Of a stretch of DNA of 64,000 nucleotides, positions 25,641 to 38,434 are shown in pieces. Position numbers and translations under genes: made by a program. Each line of letters starts with the position of its first letter. Position 1 is the first letter of the stretch. The DNA is taken from assembly GCA_964035545.1 (NCBI GenBank), contig OZ037770.1, positions 1 to 64,000 on the forward strand, given 5' to 3'. Source of the DNA: Bugula neritina (Eukaryota > Bryozoa > Gymnolaemata > Cheilostomatida > Bugulidae). The notes under the pieces are model-generated. The model was not told the DNA's origin. It saw nothing but the letters and a program-made list of their open reading frames with translations, and did no database searches.

Positions 25641-28600
25641 GCATGACTGAAACTGAAAACTTGGACATGCAAAAGTAATAACCGGCTAACCTCACACTGC
25701 AAATAGAGAAGTATGCAGTTCATCTCAGTCTGAAAATAGTTCAGGTCAAGCAAAGATCAAACAACTCCAACTAATACCAAACCATCCAGAAGGAATATTA
25801 TGAGGCAGCCATTAGTAACCTGTAAGTGAAACAAACCAACACTGGGTTTGAGCCAGGAAGGTTTCAGACGCATCAAAAGCAAATGAAGCTGCAAAGATAT
25901 ATAAATGATATCTTTATACGAAGCTAGGGTGAGGCAGAGGTGATCTATATGAGAGTGGCAACTTTAGGGAATCATGGGGACATCATTATGCTCTATTGCG
26001 TGCCTGGAGTTAATATAATTTAAAAAAGGGAAAATTTTGCCACTTCTGTTATTTTATTATTATTTTTATTTTATTTGTACACTTTTTAGTTTTATTTGTT
26101 GGTATAGTTTTGAAACACATTCTTTATGCATATAAAATTAAAAACAATTTTAAAACTCACTCCTGCACGTAAATACAAAGCTATAAAGTTTAAGCTTCGA
26201 TATGATTACAGTGTCAATATGAATAGAATAATGCTTGCAATAACCATTTTACACAAAATACATTATAATTGCTATAAATGTACAAGACTAGTGAATTGGA
26301 TACAAATAGGCACGGTAATACTATACTTAATTTATGCTATTTTTAAATTTTTTAGTAAACAATTGGCATGCTCACAGTGGTTTTGGCCTACTCACTATGA
26401 AAACATGAGAAAATAGTAGTAATAAAGAAATCGAAAAAAAAGTTGTGTTCAAGATTAGAATTGCAACAACAATCTTCATTTTCATTTTTAGAATCAACTT
26501 GTTATAGCATTTGTATTAATTAACTATTACCATTTAGTTTAATTTTAAATTTAACATCAACTAAACTCCAGTGTATTATTTGGAAAATTGAACTATTAGA
26601 TGCATTACTCAGAAATTAACCAAAAAGACTGGTAATGTGATTACTGTAAAAATGAATTTAATAATTACTAGAAAATTAGACATGGTAACTGCACAATTTA
26701 TTAAATTACTTTATAAGCCAACTATTACCAATAGTTATGCATGTGTAGCCTAATATGTGACCAGTCGCGACAAAACCGGGGATGTGGCGGCGTTTATAAA
26801 GTGTAGTAAATGAAGGTTTAATTTGGAAATACTTAAATTTGAAATTAATTTCCAATTTTTAGATTTTGAACTTTTCTAATACAAAAGAATCCAAGGATTT
26901 CAAAAATCATACTTTTGTAAGCATTTGATGATTCCTTCAGCTCTAAAATTGCATTTAAAGTTGGTAACTAAGGCTTTCAATTTTTTAAATGATGAAACAA
27001 TTGCGAAGTTATCAATTAAAGAAAGAAGACAATTTTAGTCATTTTCATAGCGTGGGATCTTTCAAATTTATTTTTCATCAAATAAATTTTGCTTACACCT
27101 ACTTCTTCGTATTGTCAGAAGCATCATATTTAAAATCGAAGGCTAGTTTTAGTTTTCCATCGTGTTCCATCCAAAGTTAGCTTTTAAGTTACTGAGCTGT
27201 TTTGCCCTTTGGTGATAAATGCTGAACTTAATCTTTATCTTTAGCGTTCAAGCTTGAAAACCACAACAATACAGGTAATTATACTCAAAACAATCATTTA
27301 CGTTACTAACTTAGAATTGTTGCCAGGATTATTTGTAGTTATCAATTTATTAATAATAATATTTAATTTTATACTATCACTAGGACTAGGGGTATGTCTT
27401 AGAGTTAGTCTATTCTATTCTATACTACTACTAGTAACTATTTAAATGACTCTCACTATGACTCATAGTTTGAGGTACGGTTACTCATAATGATAATCAT
27501 AATGAATATTATTCATGTTTTACTGATACTGGTATTTGGTAGTAAAACCAAATGTAGCTCAATAAATTTTTAATATTAATACTAATACTAATAGTATAAC
27601 TATTACTATAACTATAAGTAATTATTAATTATAAATTCACTATTAGTATTACTATTACTATTAGTATTACTGTATTAGTATTTGAGTCTGACTCTGAGTT
27701 TTGCCTTTGCTCTTAAAACTTGATACTCATACTGATAGTATTATATTTATTGATTTATTCTATAGTTAATATTTCAATTTACATTAGACTTACTCTTAGT
27801 CTTAGTAATTTTCAGCCTCTGTTTTAGATTTTGTCAATACAGATACTGATTACTTTTACTATTAGTATTAATATTAGGCCTACTAATACTAGTCAAACTA
27901 CCGGTTCCTTTTGTGATTTTTAAATTAGCTCAAAGTTTGATTTAAAATATAATGATACAATCTTTATCACATTATGCAGGCTTACAGTTAGTGTCACTGT
28001 CAAAACTCAATTGATAATCATATTCATAGTGATAAAAGCATCACCTATAACCAAATTGAAATGATAAATGTGACTAAATGTAAATGAGTATAATGATGAA
28101 ATATTAATGCGAGTTCATGATGATTCTATAGTTGACTGACTTAGTTTTTCAGTGAGTTACTTTTAGTCTTATTTAGTGAGTAGTAACACTAACTGAATGC
28201 ATAAATAGTCTAAACTTTTTAATTTTATTATAACATGAGCTAAAAATTTATTCATTTTTTAAAGTAATTTATTGAATTCAAATTGATTTTATAGTAAATG
28301 TCTTTAATAGATTCAGTTGCACTTAGCTAGCTTTTTTACTCAATTAAATGCCTGAGTTTTTAATAGTTATCTAAAGACATTGCTTCAAAATTGCCAATTG
28401 CAGATATGCTAGATATTCAAGTGCATAATGTGTAATTTTACTGATAATACTATGTTAATATAGAATAATCTGATATTCTGTACATTTTAGAAAGTGGACT
28501 TGTGAGGGCATTAGAGTGAAGACTTATACCTACACAACTCTACTACCTATCAATCTAATACTTCTAATGTAGACACTCTGAATTTTGGCTTGCAGGGTTA

Positions 28601-30207
28601 TGGCTTCTGCTTATTTCATTCATAAAAAGGTTTGTAGTCTTTTAATGATGTGCTTGAAAATTATCAATAATTTTTTTAATTTAAATTGTTCTGTTTAATT
28701 CAATAAATTTGAACGTTGATGAAATGCAGGATCACAATTAACTGCTGCCATAATAGTACCACAAGAGTGTTTAGCCAACTAATTTTTTATAATATAATTG
28801 GGTATAATTTTCTAATCAAGCTACCATTTCCTTTTGTTATTTAAAAAAAGTCAACATTGTACTTTCAGCTCTGGAATAGACAATAAGTGGGTAGATTGGC
28901 AGGATGGATGTCAAGTAGCAGCATCTATAATTGCTAGAAAATCAGCTGATGATAGTGATAAAGCTTTTGCCACATACATGATGTTATGTGTCCATACTCC
29001 GTAAACTCATGTTATGAAGACCAAGGAAGTAGAAAGATGATAAGTGCCTTCTTTGCAACAACCATAGAAGCTACCTAATTTTCTTTTCTTGATAAGAGTT
29101 AATTCAAGCATAATGGTTGTATCCAGCCTGGGTTTTTACTGCATTTAATTGGTTTTTTAAAATAATGTATTTGATGTTTTAAATGTGAATATTATTGCCT
29201 AATAAAACTCAAAAGTTCAAATAGCTGATTTTATGTTTATATTTTCAACATCTCAGCCAAATCAATTGCTAAATTTAGTTGCCGTTAGAGATTATAAAGA
29301 TATTTATGAATGAACCTCGCATGATCTCATAATAGTCAAATAATTTTTTAATAAGTGTTCTACTAATTAAGCAATAATTATGAAACAGCACAGCTCAATA
29401 GCTGCAGTTTGATATATTACACGATATATTAGAGGAAAGAGAGATATTCAATGTATAAGAGGAAGCAGCTGCCATTTTGTTTTATATTACTTCCTGCTGA
29501 CTTGGATGCCTAATTTAAATATCTCAACACAAAAACTTGCTGAAACATCCTCTTCTTTGCTGGAATTGTTAAACCTTTCAACCATTAAACAAAGTAAAAA
29601 GCGAATCGACAAATAAATTAGACAAAAAGTTTGGTGGCCATATTTGACCTAATTTTATGTTGAGGCAGCATGAAATTTAGTTTAACAGAAAGCCCAAACT
29701 TTCACAATTATTTTGATACCAAATTTGTCACTATTTCTTTTATACAAAGACCCGTTGCTAAGGCTTATAAATTGTAAACAAATAATTCTCAACTTATTCT
29801 AGAGTTGCCAACTTTAAACGCGATTTTCTCGAAACAGTAATTTAGAAATTCTAAAAACGTTGAAGTTTTTAAATACTGATATCTCGAGTTCTATTTATGC
29901 TAGAGACTTCAAATGAAGTGCAAAATGTTCGAAAAAGTCTGCTCTATCACTCTATAGTAATAACTAGATTTTCAACAATTTATATACATCTCTTGTTTTG
30001 TGGTGCCAGGTCACATATATTGACATCATACAGCCCAAAGTTATTCAATTTAATTATTATTATTTGAATTATCTTTAAAAAGTTCACACTTTTTTAGTCA
30101 TAAAACAATTATTAAATACTACATTGAGTGCTTTAAATATTTGTTTTTGTTTTGCAAATTTTTTCAAATTTCCTAAACTTGTTCATTAAATCAAAACATA
30201 TAAAAGA
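25641..30207. other. AT-rich intergenic region
   Basis: No gene recognised. 25918-26010 resembles 15815-15890 in direct orientation (shared text GATATGAGAGTGGCAA or near). 27340-27900 is a cryptically simple island of ACTATTAGTATT-like words. Isolated splice-like blocks occur at about 28597-28630 and 28869-28960, without recognisable coding content. Confidence 0.55.
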
Positions 30208-32350
30208 CTACTGTAACTACACACTATTGTAACTACACACTACTGTAACTACACTACTGTAACTACACTATTGTAACTACACTATTGTAACTACACACTA
30301 CTGTAACTACACTACTGTAACTACACTATTGTAACTACACTATTGTAACTACACTACTGTAACTACACTACTGTAACTACACTACTGTAACTACACTACT
30401 GTAACTACACACTACTGTAACTACACTACTGTAACTACACTATTGTAACTACACTACTGTAACTACACTGCTGTAACTACACACTACTGTAACTACACTA
30501 CTGTAACTACACTGCTGTAACTACACACTACTGTAACTACACTACTGTAACTACACTATTGTAACTACACTACTGTAACTACACTGCTGTAACTACACTA
30601 CTGTAACTACACTACTGTAACTACACTACTGTAACTACACTATTGTAACTACACACTACTGTAACTACACTACTGTAACTACACTACTGTAACTACACTA
30701 CTGTAACTACACTACTGTAACTACACTATTGTAACTACACACTATTGTAACTACACTACTGTAACTACACTATTGTAACTACACTACTGTAACTACACTG
30801 CTGTAACTACACTACTGTAACTACACACTATTGTAACTACACTACTGTAACTACACACTACTGTAACTACACTACTGTAACTACACTACTGTAACTACAC
30901 ACTACTGTAACTACACTACTGTAACTACACTACTGTAACTACACTATTGTAACTACACTATTGTAACTACACTCCTGTAACTACACTGCTGTAACTACAC
31001 TGCTGTAACTACACACTATTGTAACTACACTACTGTAACTACACTGCTGTAACTACACTACTGTAACTACACACTACTGTAACTACACTACTGTAACTAC
31101 ACTATTGTAACTACACTACTGTAACTACACACTACTGTAACTACACTACTGTAACTACACTATTGTAACTACACTACTGTAACTACACTGCTGTAACTAC
31201 ACACTACTGTAACTACACTACTGTAACTACACTGCTGTAACTACACACTACTGTAACTACACTACTGTAACTACACTATTGTAACTACACTACTGTAACT
31301 ACACTGCTGTAACTACACTACTGTAACTACACTACTGTAACTACACTACTGTAACTACACTATTGTAACTACACACTATTGTAACTACACTACTGTAACT
31401 ACACTATTGTAACTACACTACTGTAACTACACTGCTGTAACTACACTACTGTAACTACACACTATTGTAACTACACTACTGTAACTACACACTACTGTAA
31501 CTACACTACTGTAACTACACTACTGTAACTACACACTACTGTAACTACACTACTGTAACTACACTACTGTAACTACACTATTGTAACTACACTATTGTAA
31601 CTACACTCCTGTAACTACACTGCTGTAACTACACTGCTGTAACTACACACTATTGTAACTACACTACTGTAACTACACTACTGTAACTACACTGCTGTAA
31701 CTACACACTACTGTAACTACACTGCTGTAACTACACTATTGTAACTACACTACTGTAACTACACTGCTGTAACTACACTACTGTAACTACACTACTGTAA
31801 CTACACTACTGTAACTACACTATTGTAACTACACACTACTGTAACTACACTACTGTAACTACACTACTGTAACTACACTACTGTAACTACACTACTGTAA
31901 CTACACTATTGTAACTACACACTATTGTAACTACACTACTGTAACTACACTATTGTAACTACACTACTGTAACTACACTACTGTAACTACACTGCTGTAA
32001 CTACACTACTGTAACTACACACTATTGTAACTACACTACTGTAACTACACACTACTGTAACTACACTACTGTAACTACACTGCTGTAACTACACACTACT
32101 GTAACTACACTACTGTAACTACACTACTGTAACTACACTATTGTAACTACACTATTGTAACTACACTCCTGTAACTACACTGCTGTAACTACACTGCTGT
32201 AACTACACACTATTGTAACTATACACTACTGTAACTACACTACTGTAACTACACTACTGTAACTACACTACTGTAACTACACTATTGTAACTACACTATT
32301 GTAACTACACTACTGTAACTACACTACTGTAACTACACACTACTGTAACT
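30208..32350. repeat. 14/16-bp satellite with higher-order structure
   Basis: The unit is TACTGTAACTACAC, alternating with a 16-bp form that has an extra AC and with ATTG, CTG and CCTG variants. Variant strings recur in the same order: the rare ACTCCTGTAACTACAC form occurs at about 30971, 31610 and 32166, each followed by two CTG units. Blocks of ~560-640 bp have therefore been copied as wholes. Confidence 0.95.
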
Positions 32351-33840
32351 AATTTGGTATTCTACATGACCACCACATCACAGTTAGGTTGTATTCGCTG
32401 ATGGATTTATAATTGAAGACATAATATCATATAGCCTACAAAATGTACATAAATATTCATAACAATATTAAGGTGAAGACTTCAAGGGCTATGAGGTAGC
32501 TCTGATTGAATTTATTAATAATACAAGGCACTGCAAATTAATTGAAGACAAATGTGCACAATTTTTATATAAAACCAATTTCCGTGTTCAAACTACACTA
32601 AGAGCTAAAGTATTTCTGAATATGTCAAGTATACATAAATGTTGCTAGTAGGTACTGCTAAAAGATGGTTCTACTGTGAGACTGTACTTGATGAGATTAA
32701 GAAATGCTATTGGACGAGTTCAAAATGCCAATAAAAGTAAAGAAAACCAAGTTCTTACCACGTCTACATGCAACAGAGGCTAAGGGGCAGGTATACTGGG
32801 CAGATGTCTTTTCTTAAATTGAATAATGAAAAAAAACTGATAAATAATTCACAACTCAAGAAATGTGAAAGTGTTAGAATTTATACATTTGGAACCAAAA
32901 TGTTACTATCATATACATATAAATAGTAATAGCAGAGGAGATTAAAACTAGTGAAACAGTTACTACCTGGCCTACAGAGTTCATGACCAGCAGCGGCAGT
33001 GGGTTATACTAATTACCTGAGGCTAATGGCCATTAAGTTTATATATCAGCTCATATAAGATAAACTATTTCGAATATACTGAGGTTTGAGATGTCATGTA
33101 TAGCACCAAGTATCACAGAGTAGCACCAACTGTCACTTGAATAAAAAATTCTTATTAGCTATTGCCATAATCAATAAATCAATAGGTGTAACTGTAAGAT
33201 AAAAATTACATGTTGGCAATAATTATATTCTTTACTTTTAGATAATCATTTTGAGCTTCATATTCATATTCGTATTAACAGTCGACTTTGAACTTGAGTT
33301 TGTGATTCGGATTCACATACTCATACTGATACTGTGACTGAGAGTGATATTCATAGTGATGGTCATACTGTCATTGTGATTAAAATCTTAATTAATAAAT
33401 ATAATTTGTACTTGATACTAATAGTAATACTAATAGTATTAATAATACTGATTACTTTACAGCAGTTCCAGTCAATAATAAAAAACTTGTAATTGTAATC
33501 AATTATTATTTACCTTGAAGTTGATATCGACGAAGAGCTTCAATGACTTCTGCACTCAGTTACTTATACCACATTGAGTTACTTTACCAACTTCAGTTAG
33601 TGCCGCTGAACAGCTAACGGATGACCTCGTTGCAACGCCTGCACCTAGTCGTCCGTAACTGATCACGTGCTTTTCTGTCACGCATGCAGTGCTCCGTCTG
33701 TAAAAAATAATATATTATAATTACATTATAGACCAATCGCCTACACGGAATAAAATAAAACCGCAATTCTCATCTTGGTATCAACTCACTTATTTCCATT
33801 CAAATAATTATAATAACTTTATTGTGTATTGTAAAATAAT
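32351..33840. other. AT-rich intergenic region
   Basis: No gene recognised. 33260-33480 is a cryptically simple stretch of CATACTGATACTG and ACTAATAGTAAT words. 33600-33710 is a short GC-richer patch with several CG dinucleotides and CACGTG- or GCATGC-type words, without a clear gene attached. Confidence 0.5.
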
Positions 33841-33842
33841 TG

Positions 33843-33912
33843 CGCATACTGGGATTCAAACCACAGACCTCCACTCTTGCAAGCAGGCGCTCTAAGCCAA
33901 TTACACCATAGT
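33843..33912 (-). other. Degenerate tRNA-Ala-like element (possible SINE head)
   Basis: On the minus strand the text TGGTGTAATTGGCTTAGAGC resembles a tRNA D-arm/A-box, GCCTGCTTGCAAG resembles an Ala(TGC) anticodon region, and GGTTTGAATCC is a near-canonical B-box. The acceptor and anticodon stems do not pair properly, so it is not a functional tRNA. It is either a tRNA pseudogene or the tRNA-derived head of a SINE. Confidence 0.5.
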
Positions 33913-34144
33913 CCACCACAGACTCTACATATATATTTATACTAAGCTGTGTACTGATTACTGAATGAGGTATACACTAATAGAAAACTCATTTTTCTAC
34001 ACTTCTCAATCTGTTCCACATTGTAATTTGAACTTGAAGCTATTCATTCATTCTGTTTGTATTTTGAAGAAGAGGTAACCAAGGAAAGGTGGCAAAGCTG
34101 TAAGAATTAAGATGCATTAGTTAAGCTGTGATGTAGAGCCACAC

Positions 34145-34365
34145 ACTACATGTAACACATCATATACTACATGTAACACATCATATACTACATGTAACAC
34201 ATCATATACTACATGTAACACACCATATACTACATGTAACACACCATATACAACATGCAACACATCATATACTACATGAAACACAGATTGCATTATATCA
34301 TAGTAGATTGTATTATATCATAGTAGATTGTATTATGCAGATTGTATTATATGATAGTAGATTCG
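34145..34365. repeat. 21-bp and 20-bp minisatellites downstream of the NAV gene
   Basis: 34145-34285 has six copies of CTACATGTAACACATCATATA. 34286-34365 has about four copies of a 20-bp unit around ATTGTATTATATCATAGTAG. They lie at or just beyond the expected 3' end of the minus-strand transcript. Confidence 0.9.
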
Positions 34366-34379
34366 TGTTGCATTGATGT

Positions 34380-34385
34380 TTTATT
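34380..34385 (-). terminator. Candidate polyadenylation signal of the NAV gene
   Basis: The plus strand reads TTTATT, that is AATAAA on the coding strand, ~500 bases after the stop codon. Other A/T-rich candidates cannot be excluded. Confidence 0.35.
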
Positions 34386-34742
34386 TTGAATAAAATATGT
34401 GTAAACATGAAAAATATAAAAACTGCAGAGAATAAAATTATAAAACTCAAACACACAATATCTAAATTATGAAAAATAACATGAATGCACATTTTCTGTC
34501 CATAAGATTTCTAATTCCAATGATTATTCTATAATTGTAGAGTATATTAGAAGATAAAATCTAAGATGTAACATTTGACACAAAAACTCTTGTGGCATAC
34601 AATATTGTACATAGATTAATGATTGAAAATAATTTTGATTACATAGCACTCAAATAATACTCTGTATATACTGTACAATTTATATAGTAAAGTAATTCAC
34701 TGGGTGAAGTCATATATATTATTATATGTAGCAGTCAATTGA

Positions 34743-34917
34743 CAGTATCCAATATGGCGCTGCTAAACAGTATCCAATATGGCGCTGCTAAACAGTATCC
34801 AATATGGCGCTGCTAAACAGTATCCAATATGGCGCTGCTAAACAGTATCCAATATGGCGCTGCTAAACAGTATCCAATATGGCGCTGCTACACAGTATCC
34901 AATATGGCGCTGCTAGT
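34743..34917. repeat. 25-bp minisatellite spanning the NAV stop codon
   Basis: Seven copies of a 25-bp unit beginning CAGTATCCAATATGGCGCTG start at 34743, 34768, 34793, 34818, 34843, 34868 and 34893. The last copy (34893-34917) lies wholly inside the coding sequence and encodes the C-terminal residues TSSAILDT. The stop codon (34888-34890) sits at the edge of the sixth copy. The other copies are in the 3' UTR. Confidence 0.97.
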
Positions 34918-35220
34918 TGAGTCTACATTGTTGCTACTGTCTGTCTGAGTACTGCTGTAAGATGCCTCACGGAGTCGCAGTATCATATTGTAGAGAGGGT
35001 CACCAGGGTCTACGTCCCGGCTGCTACCCTCCTTACCACCGTCCTTGCCGCACGAGGAGGTCTGTTTGGCACTGAGGGGGGAGGTGCAGCTGGTCTGGTG
35101 TTTATCATAACCAACATCTTCAGCTCTCAAATGGATTAAATCAGCTGAATCGAGACACCACGGGTATGTCTGTATCAGCCAGTCTGTAGGATCCTCCCAC
35201 GCAGACTTCTGTCCATATTT
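34888..35220 (-). CDS. NAV: NAV last exon y, residues 1628-1737 and stop
   Basis: Acceptor AATGTCTTGTAG; stop TAG at 34890-34888. It encodes KYGQKSAWEDPTDWLIQTYP, then LRAEDVGYD, a Ser/Gly/Asp linker, DPLYNMILRLREASYSSTQT, and the end SAILDTV. The WEDPxxWxxxTYPW, RxEDVGxD and DPLxNMxxRLxEA blocks are NAV-specific. The last codons are part of a 25-bp tandem repeat. Confidence 0.98.
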   Translation of the reverse strand, partial: KYGQKSAWEDPTDWLIQTYPWCLDSADLIHLRAEDVGYDKHQTSCTSPLSAKQTSSCGKDGGKEGSSRDVDPGDPLYNMILRLREASYSSTQTDSSNNVDSTSSAILDTV

Positions 35221-37948
35221 CTACAAGACATTTCAACCAGATGTTAGTCCATCATTCAACTATATGCCAGTTCAGCATTCAACACGGAACTACATTAGCA
35301 TAAGGAAATGGTTCAATGAAATAGTGGTGGTTACCTGCAGCCCCTCCTTGATGGCCTCTTTCAAATACGGCACCAGTGAGAAGTTCCAGAGCTGAGTGAA
35401 CCACGTCTGACTGGAAGAGATGTCCATAGGACAGTCTAGGAACTGCCTCGGCCCGATAGTGTTGTCAGAGCTGTGGTGTGTCTCTATAAACTTATTCAGA
35501 TGCTGCCACACCTTCGGTATCCACTCTATGATCTGAGAAACACACCGAATTTAGACACAGTTGAGCTTACAGTACAGGTAATATAGTTGAGCTTACAGTA
35601 CAGGTAACACAGTTGAGCTTACAGTACAGGTAATATAGTTGAGCTTACAGTACAGGTAATACAGTAGAGCTTACAGTACAGGTAATACAGCTAAGCAGGT
35701 AACACAGTAGAGCTTACAGTACAGGTAACACAGTTAAGCAGGTAACACAGTTAAGCAGGTAACACAGTTAAGCAGGTAACACAGCTAAGCAGGTAACACA
35801 GTAGAGCAGGTAAAGTTGTTAGGTTAAACAGCAGAACTTACTTTTCCCAAGTCATTGTTGAGCGTGTTGTCGGAGACCTCGGATGACACAAGTTTTCTTC
35901 TCAAGTAGCGGCCGAGAAACCCCTTGACTGGCTCCATGTGGTTAGCGCAAAGAATCCACCGGAAGTTGTGGTGCAGCTGTAGGTTGGTTGTCGCGTTAGT
36001 GGTCTGGTTCATTGTGCCAATAATATAGGGACTGTAATATGAGAGAGTATACAGGGGGTGAGATACAGTGTAATATAAGGAGTGTAGAGAGAGTATACAG
36101 GGGGTGAGATACAGTATAATATAAGGAGTGTAGAGAGTATACAGGGGGTGAGATACAGTGTAATATAAGGAGTGTAGAGAGTATACAGGGGGTAAGATAC
36201 AGTGTAATACAAGGAGTGTAGAGAGTATACAGGGGGTAAGATACAGTGTAATATAAGGAGTGTAGAGAGTATACAGGGGGTAAGATACAGTATAATATAA
36301 GGAGTGTAGAGAGAGTATACAGGGGGTAAGATACAGTGTAATACAAGGAGTGTAGAGAGAGTATACACAGGGTTGTTTAACTGACCACTTAGCTGACTTG
36401 TGACTGAGGAAGCCTGAGAAGACGTCCCCCAAACTTGACACGTGGTGGAGATTGTCTAAGATGATGGCCGTAGGTAGGAGCTCCATGTCACTGCTCTCAC
36501 ACTGCTCCTGTATGGAACACAGGTATTCCCTCAGCTCGCTACTCGACTTGTGTTCTCCATCAAAAGTTGCAACACTTTGAGGCAGTCTCGGCTTACCAGA
36601 CCTATAACAGGTATAATAATAGTTATATATTACACAGGTATAATAATAGTTATATATTACACAGCTATAATAATAGTTATATATTACACAAGTATAATAA
36701 TAGTTATATATTACACAGGTATAATAATAGTTATATATCATACAGGTGTATATCATACAGGTGTATATCATACAGGTGTATATCATACAGGTGTATATCA
36801 TACAGGTATATATCACACAGGTATACGTCACACAGGTAAACATAGGTGTAATATGTTGAGACATACCGTGCAATGAGGTACGAGGCGAGGTGTTGTGCTA
36901 AGTGAGATTTCCCTGTACCTCTGGGACCAGAGAGTATAATTCTCCTATGTTCAGAGAGTAAACTAGCGTATCTCTGTATTATAGACTTTGGTATTCCAGT
37001 CTCAAATGCCAGAGTATCTACAGTGTTGTGTGTTGCTCCTATAACCAAACACAAATTATATATATTTCCTCAGAAACCAGAGATTTAGTACTGATTGTGA
37101 CTAATAGTGAGTGTGACTAGTACTGAGTGTGACTAGTAGTGAGTGTGACTAGTAGTGAGTGTGACTAGTACTGAGTGTGACTAGTAGTGAGTGTGACTAG
37201 TAGTGAGTGTGACTAGTACTGAGTGTGACTAGTAGTGAGTGTGACTAGTAGTGAGTGTGACTAGTAGTGAGTGTGACTAGTAGTGAGTGTGACTAGTAGT
37301 GAGTGTGACTAGTAGTGAGTGTGACTAATAGTGAGTGTGACTAATAGTGAGTGTGACTAGTAGTGAGTGTGACTAATAGTGAGTGTGACTAATAGTGAGT
37401 GTGACTAGTAGTGAGTGTGACTAGTAGTGAGTGTGACTAGTAGTGAGTGTGACTAGTAGTGAGTGTGACTAATAGTGAGTGTGACTAAGAGTGAGTGTGA
37501 CTAATAGTGAGTGTGACTAATAGTAAGTGTGACTAGTAGTGAGTGTGACTAATAGTGAGTGTGACTAATAGTGAGTGTGACTAGTAGTGAGTGTGACTAG
37601 TAGTGAGTGTGACTAATAGTGAGTGAAGGTACTAACCTTTGAGTACTATCTTAATGTTAGTTGTGTCCCCCACGAGATAGCCGTATGGTAGGAGTTCTGG
37701 ACACTCGCCATCCTTGGTACGGTAGACCTCACCTACGATGTAGGCGTATATGCTCTCAGAGGTAAGACCCAGGTTGGTGCTCTGGTCTATCCTAGACAAG
37801 TACTGCTTGAATGTCCTCTTCACTAGACTGTCCAACACGTCCCACTTTGTCTTCCCTGTCACTGAGATACTTCCTATCAGACAGCTGGGGTTCTACAGTA
37901 TGATATATTACAGTATAATAATATAGTACAGTGTAATAATATAACATC

Positions 37949-38007
<59 letters not shown>

Positions 38008-38228
38008 CAGTATGATATATGATAAATGTTGATAGTACTATTAGTTGCAGCAGCTCTAGTAAAGTCCTCTAGAAGTAGTAGTGGTAGTAGTAGTAGTACT
38101 AGTACTAGTAGTAGCAGTAGTACTACTAGTACTAGTAGTAGTAGTAGTACTAGTAGTAGCAGTAGTACTACTAGTAGTAGTAGTAGTAGTAGTAGTAGTA
38201 GCAGTACTACTAGTAGTAGTAGTAGTAC

Positions 38229-38266
<38 letters not shown>

Positions 38267-38372
38267 CTAGTACTAGTAGTAGCAGTAGTACTACTAGTAG
38301 TAGTAGTAGTAGTACTAGTAGTAGCAGTAGTACTACTAGTAGTAGTAGTAGTAGTAGTAGTAGCAGTACTAC

Positions 38373-38434
<62 letters not shown>

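Noticed and set aside
26126-27445. Short hydrophobic open frames
   Set aside because: AT-rich composition gives Ile/Leu/Phe/Tyr-rich translations; no conserved features.
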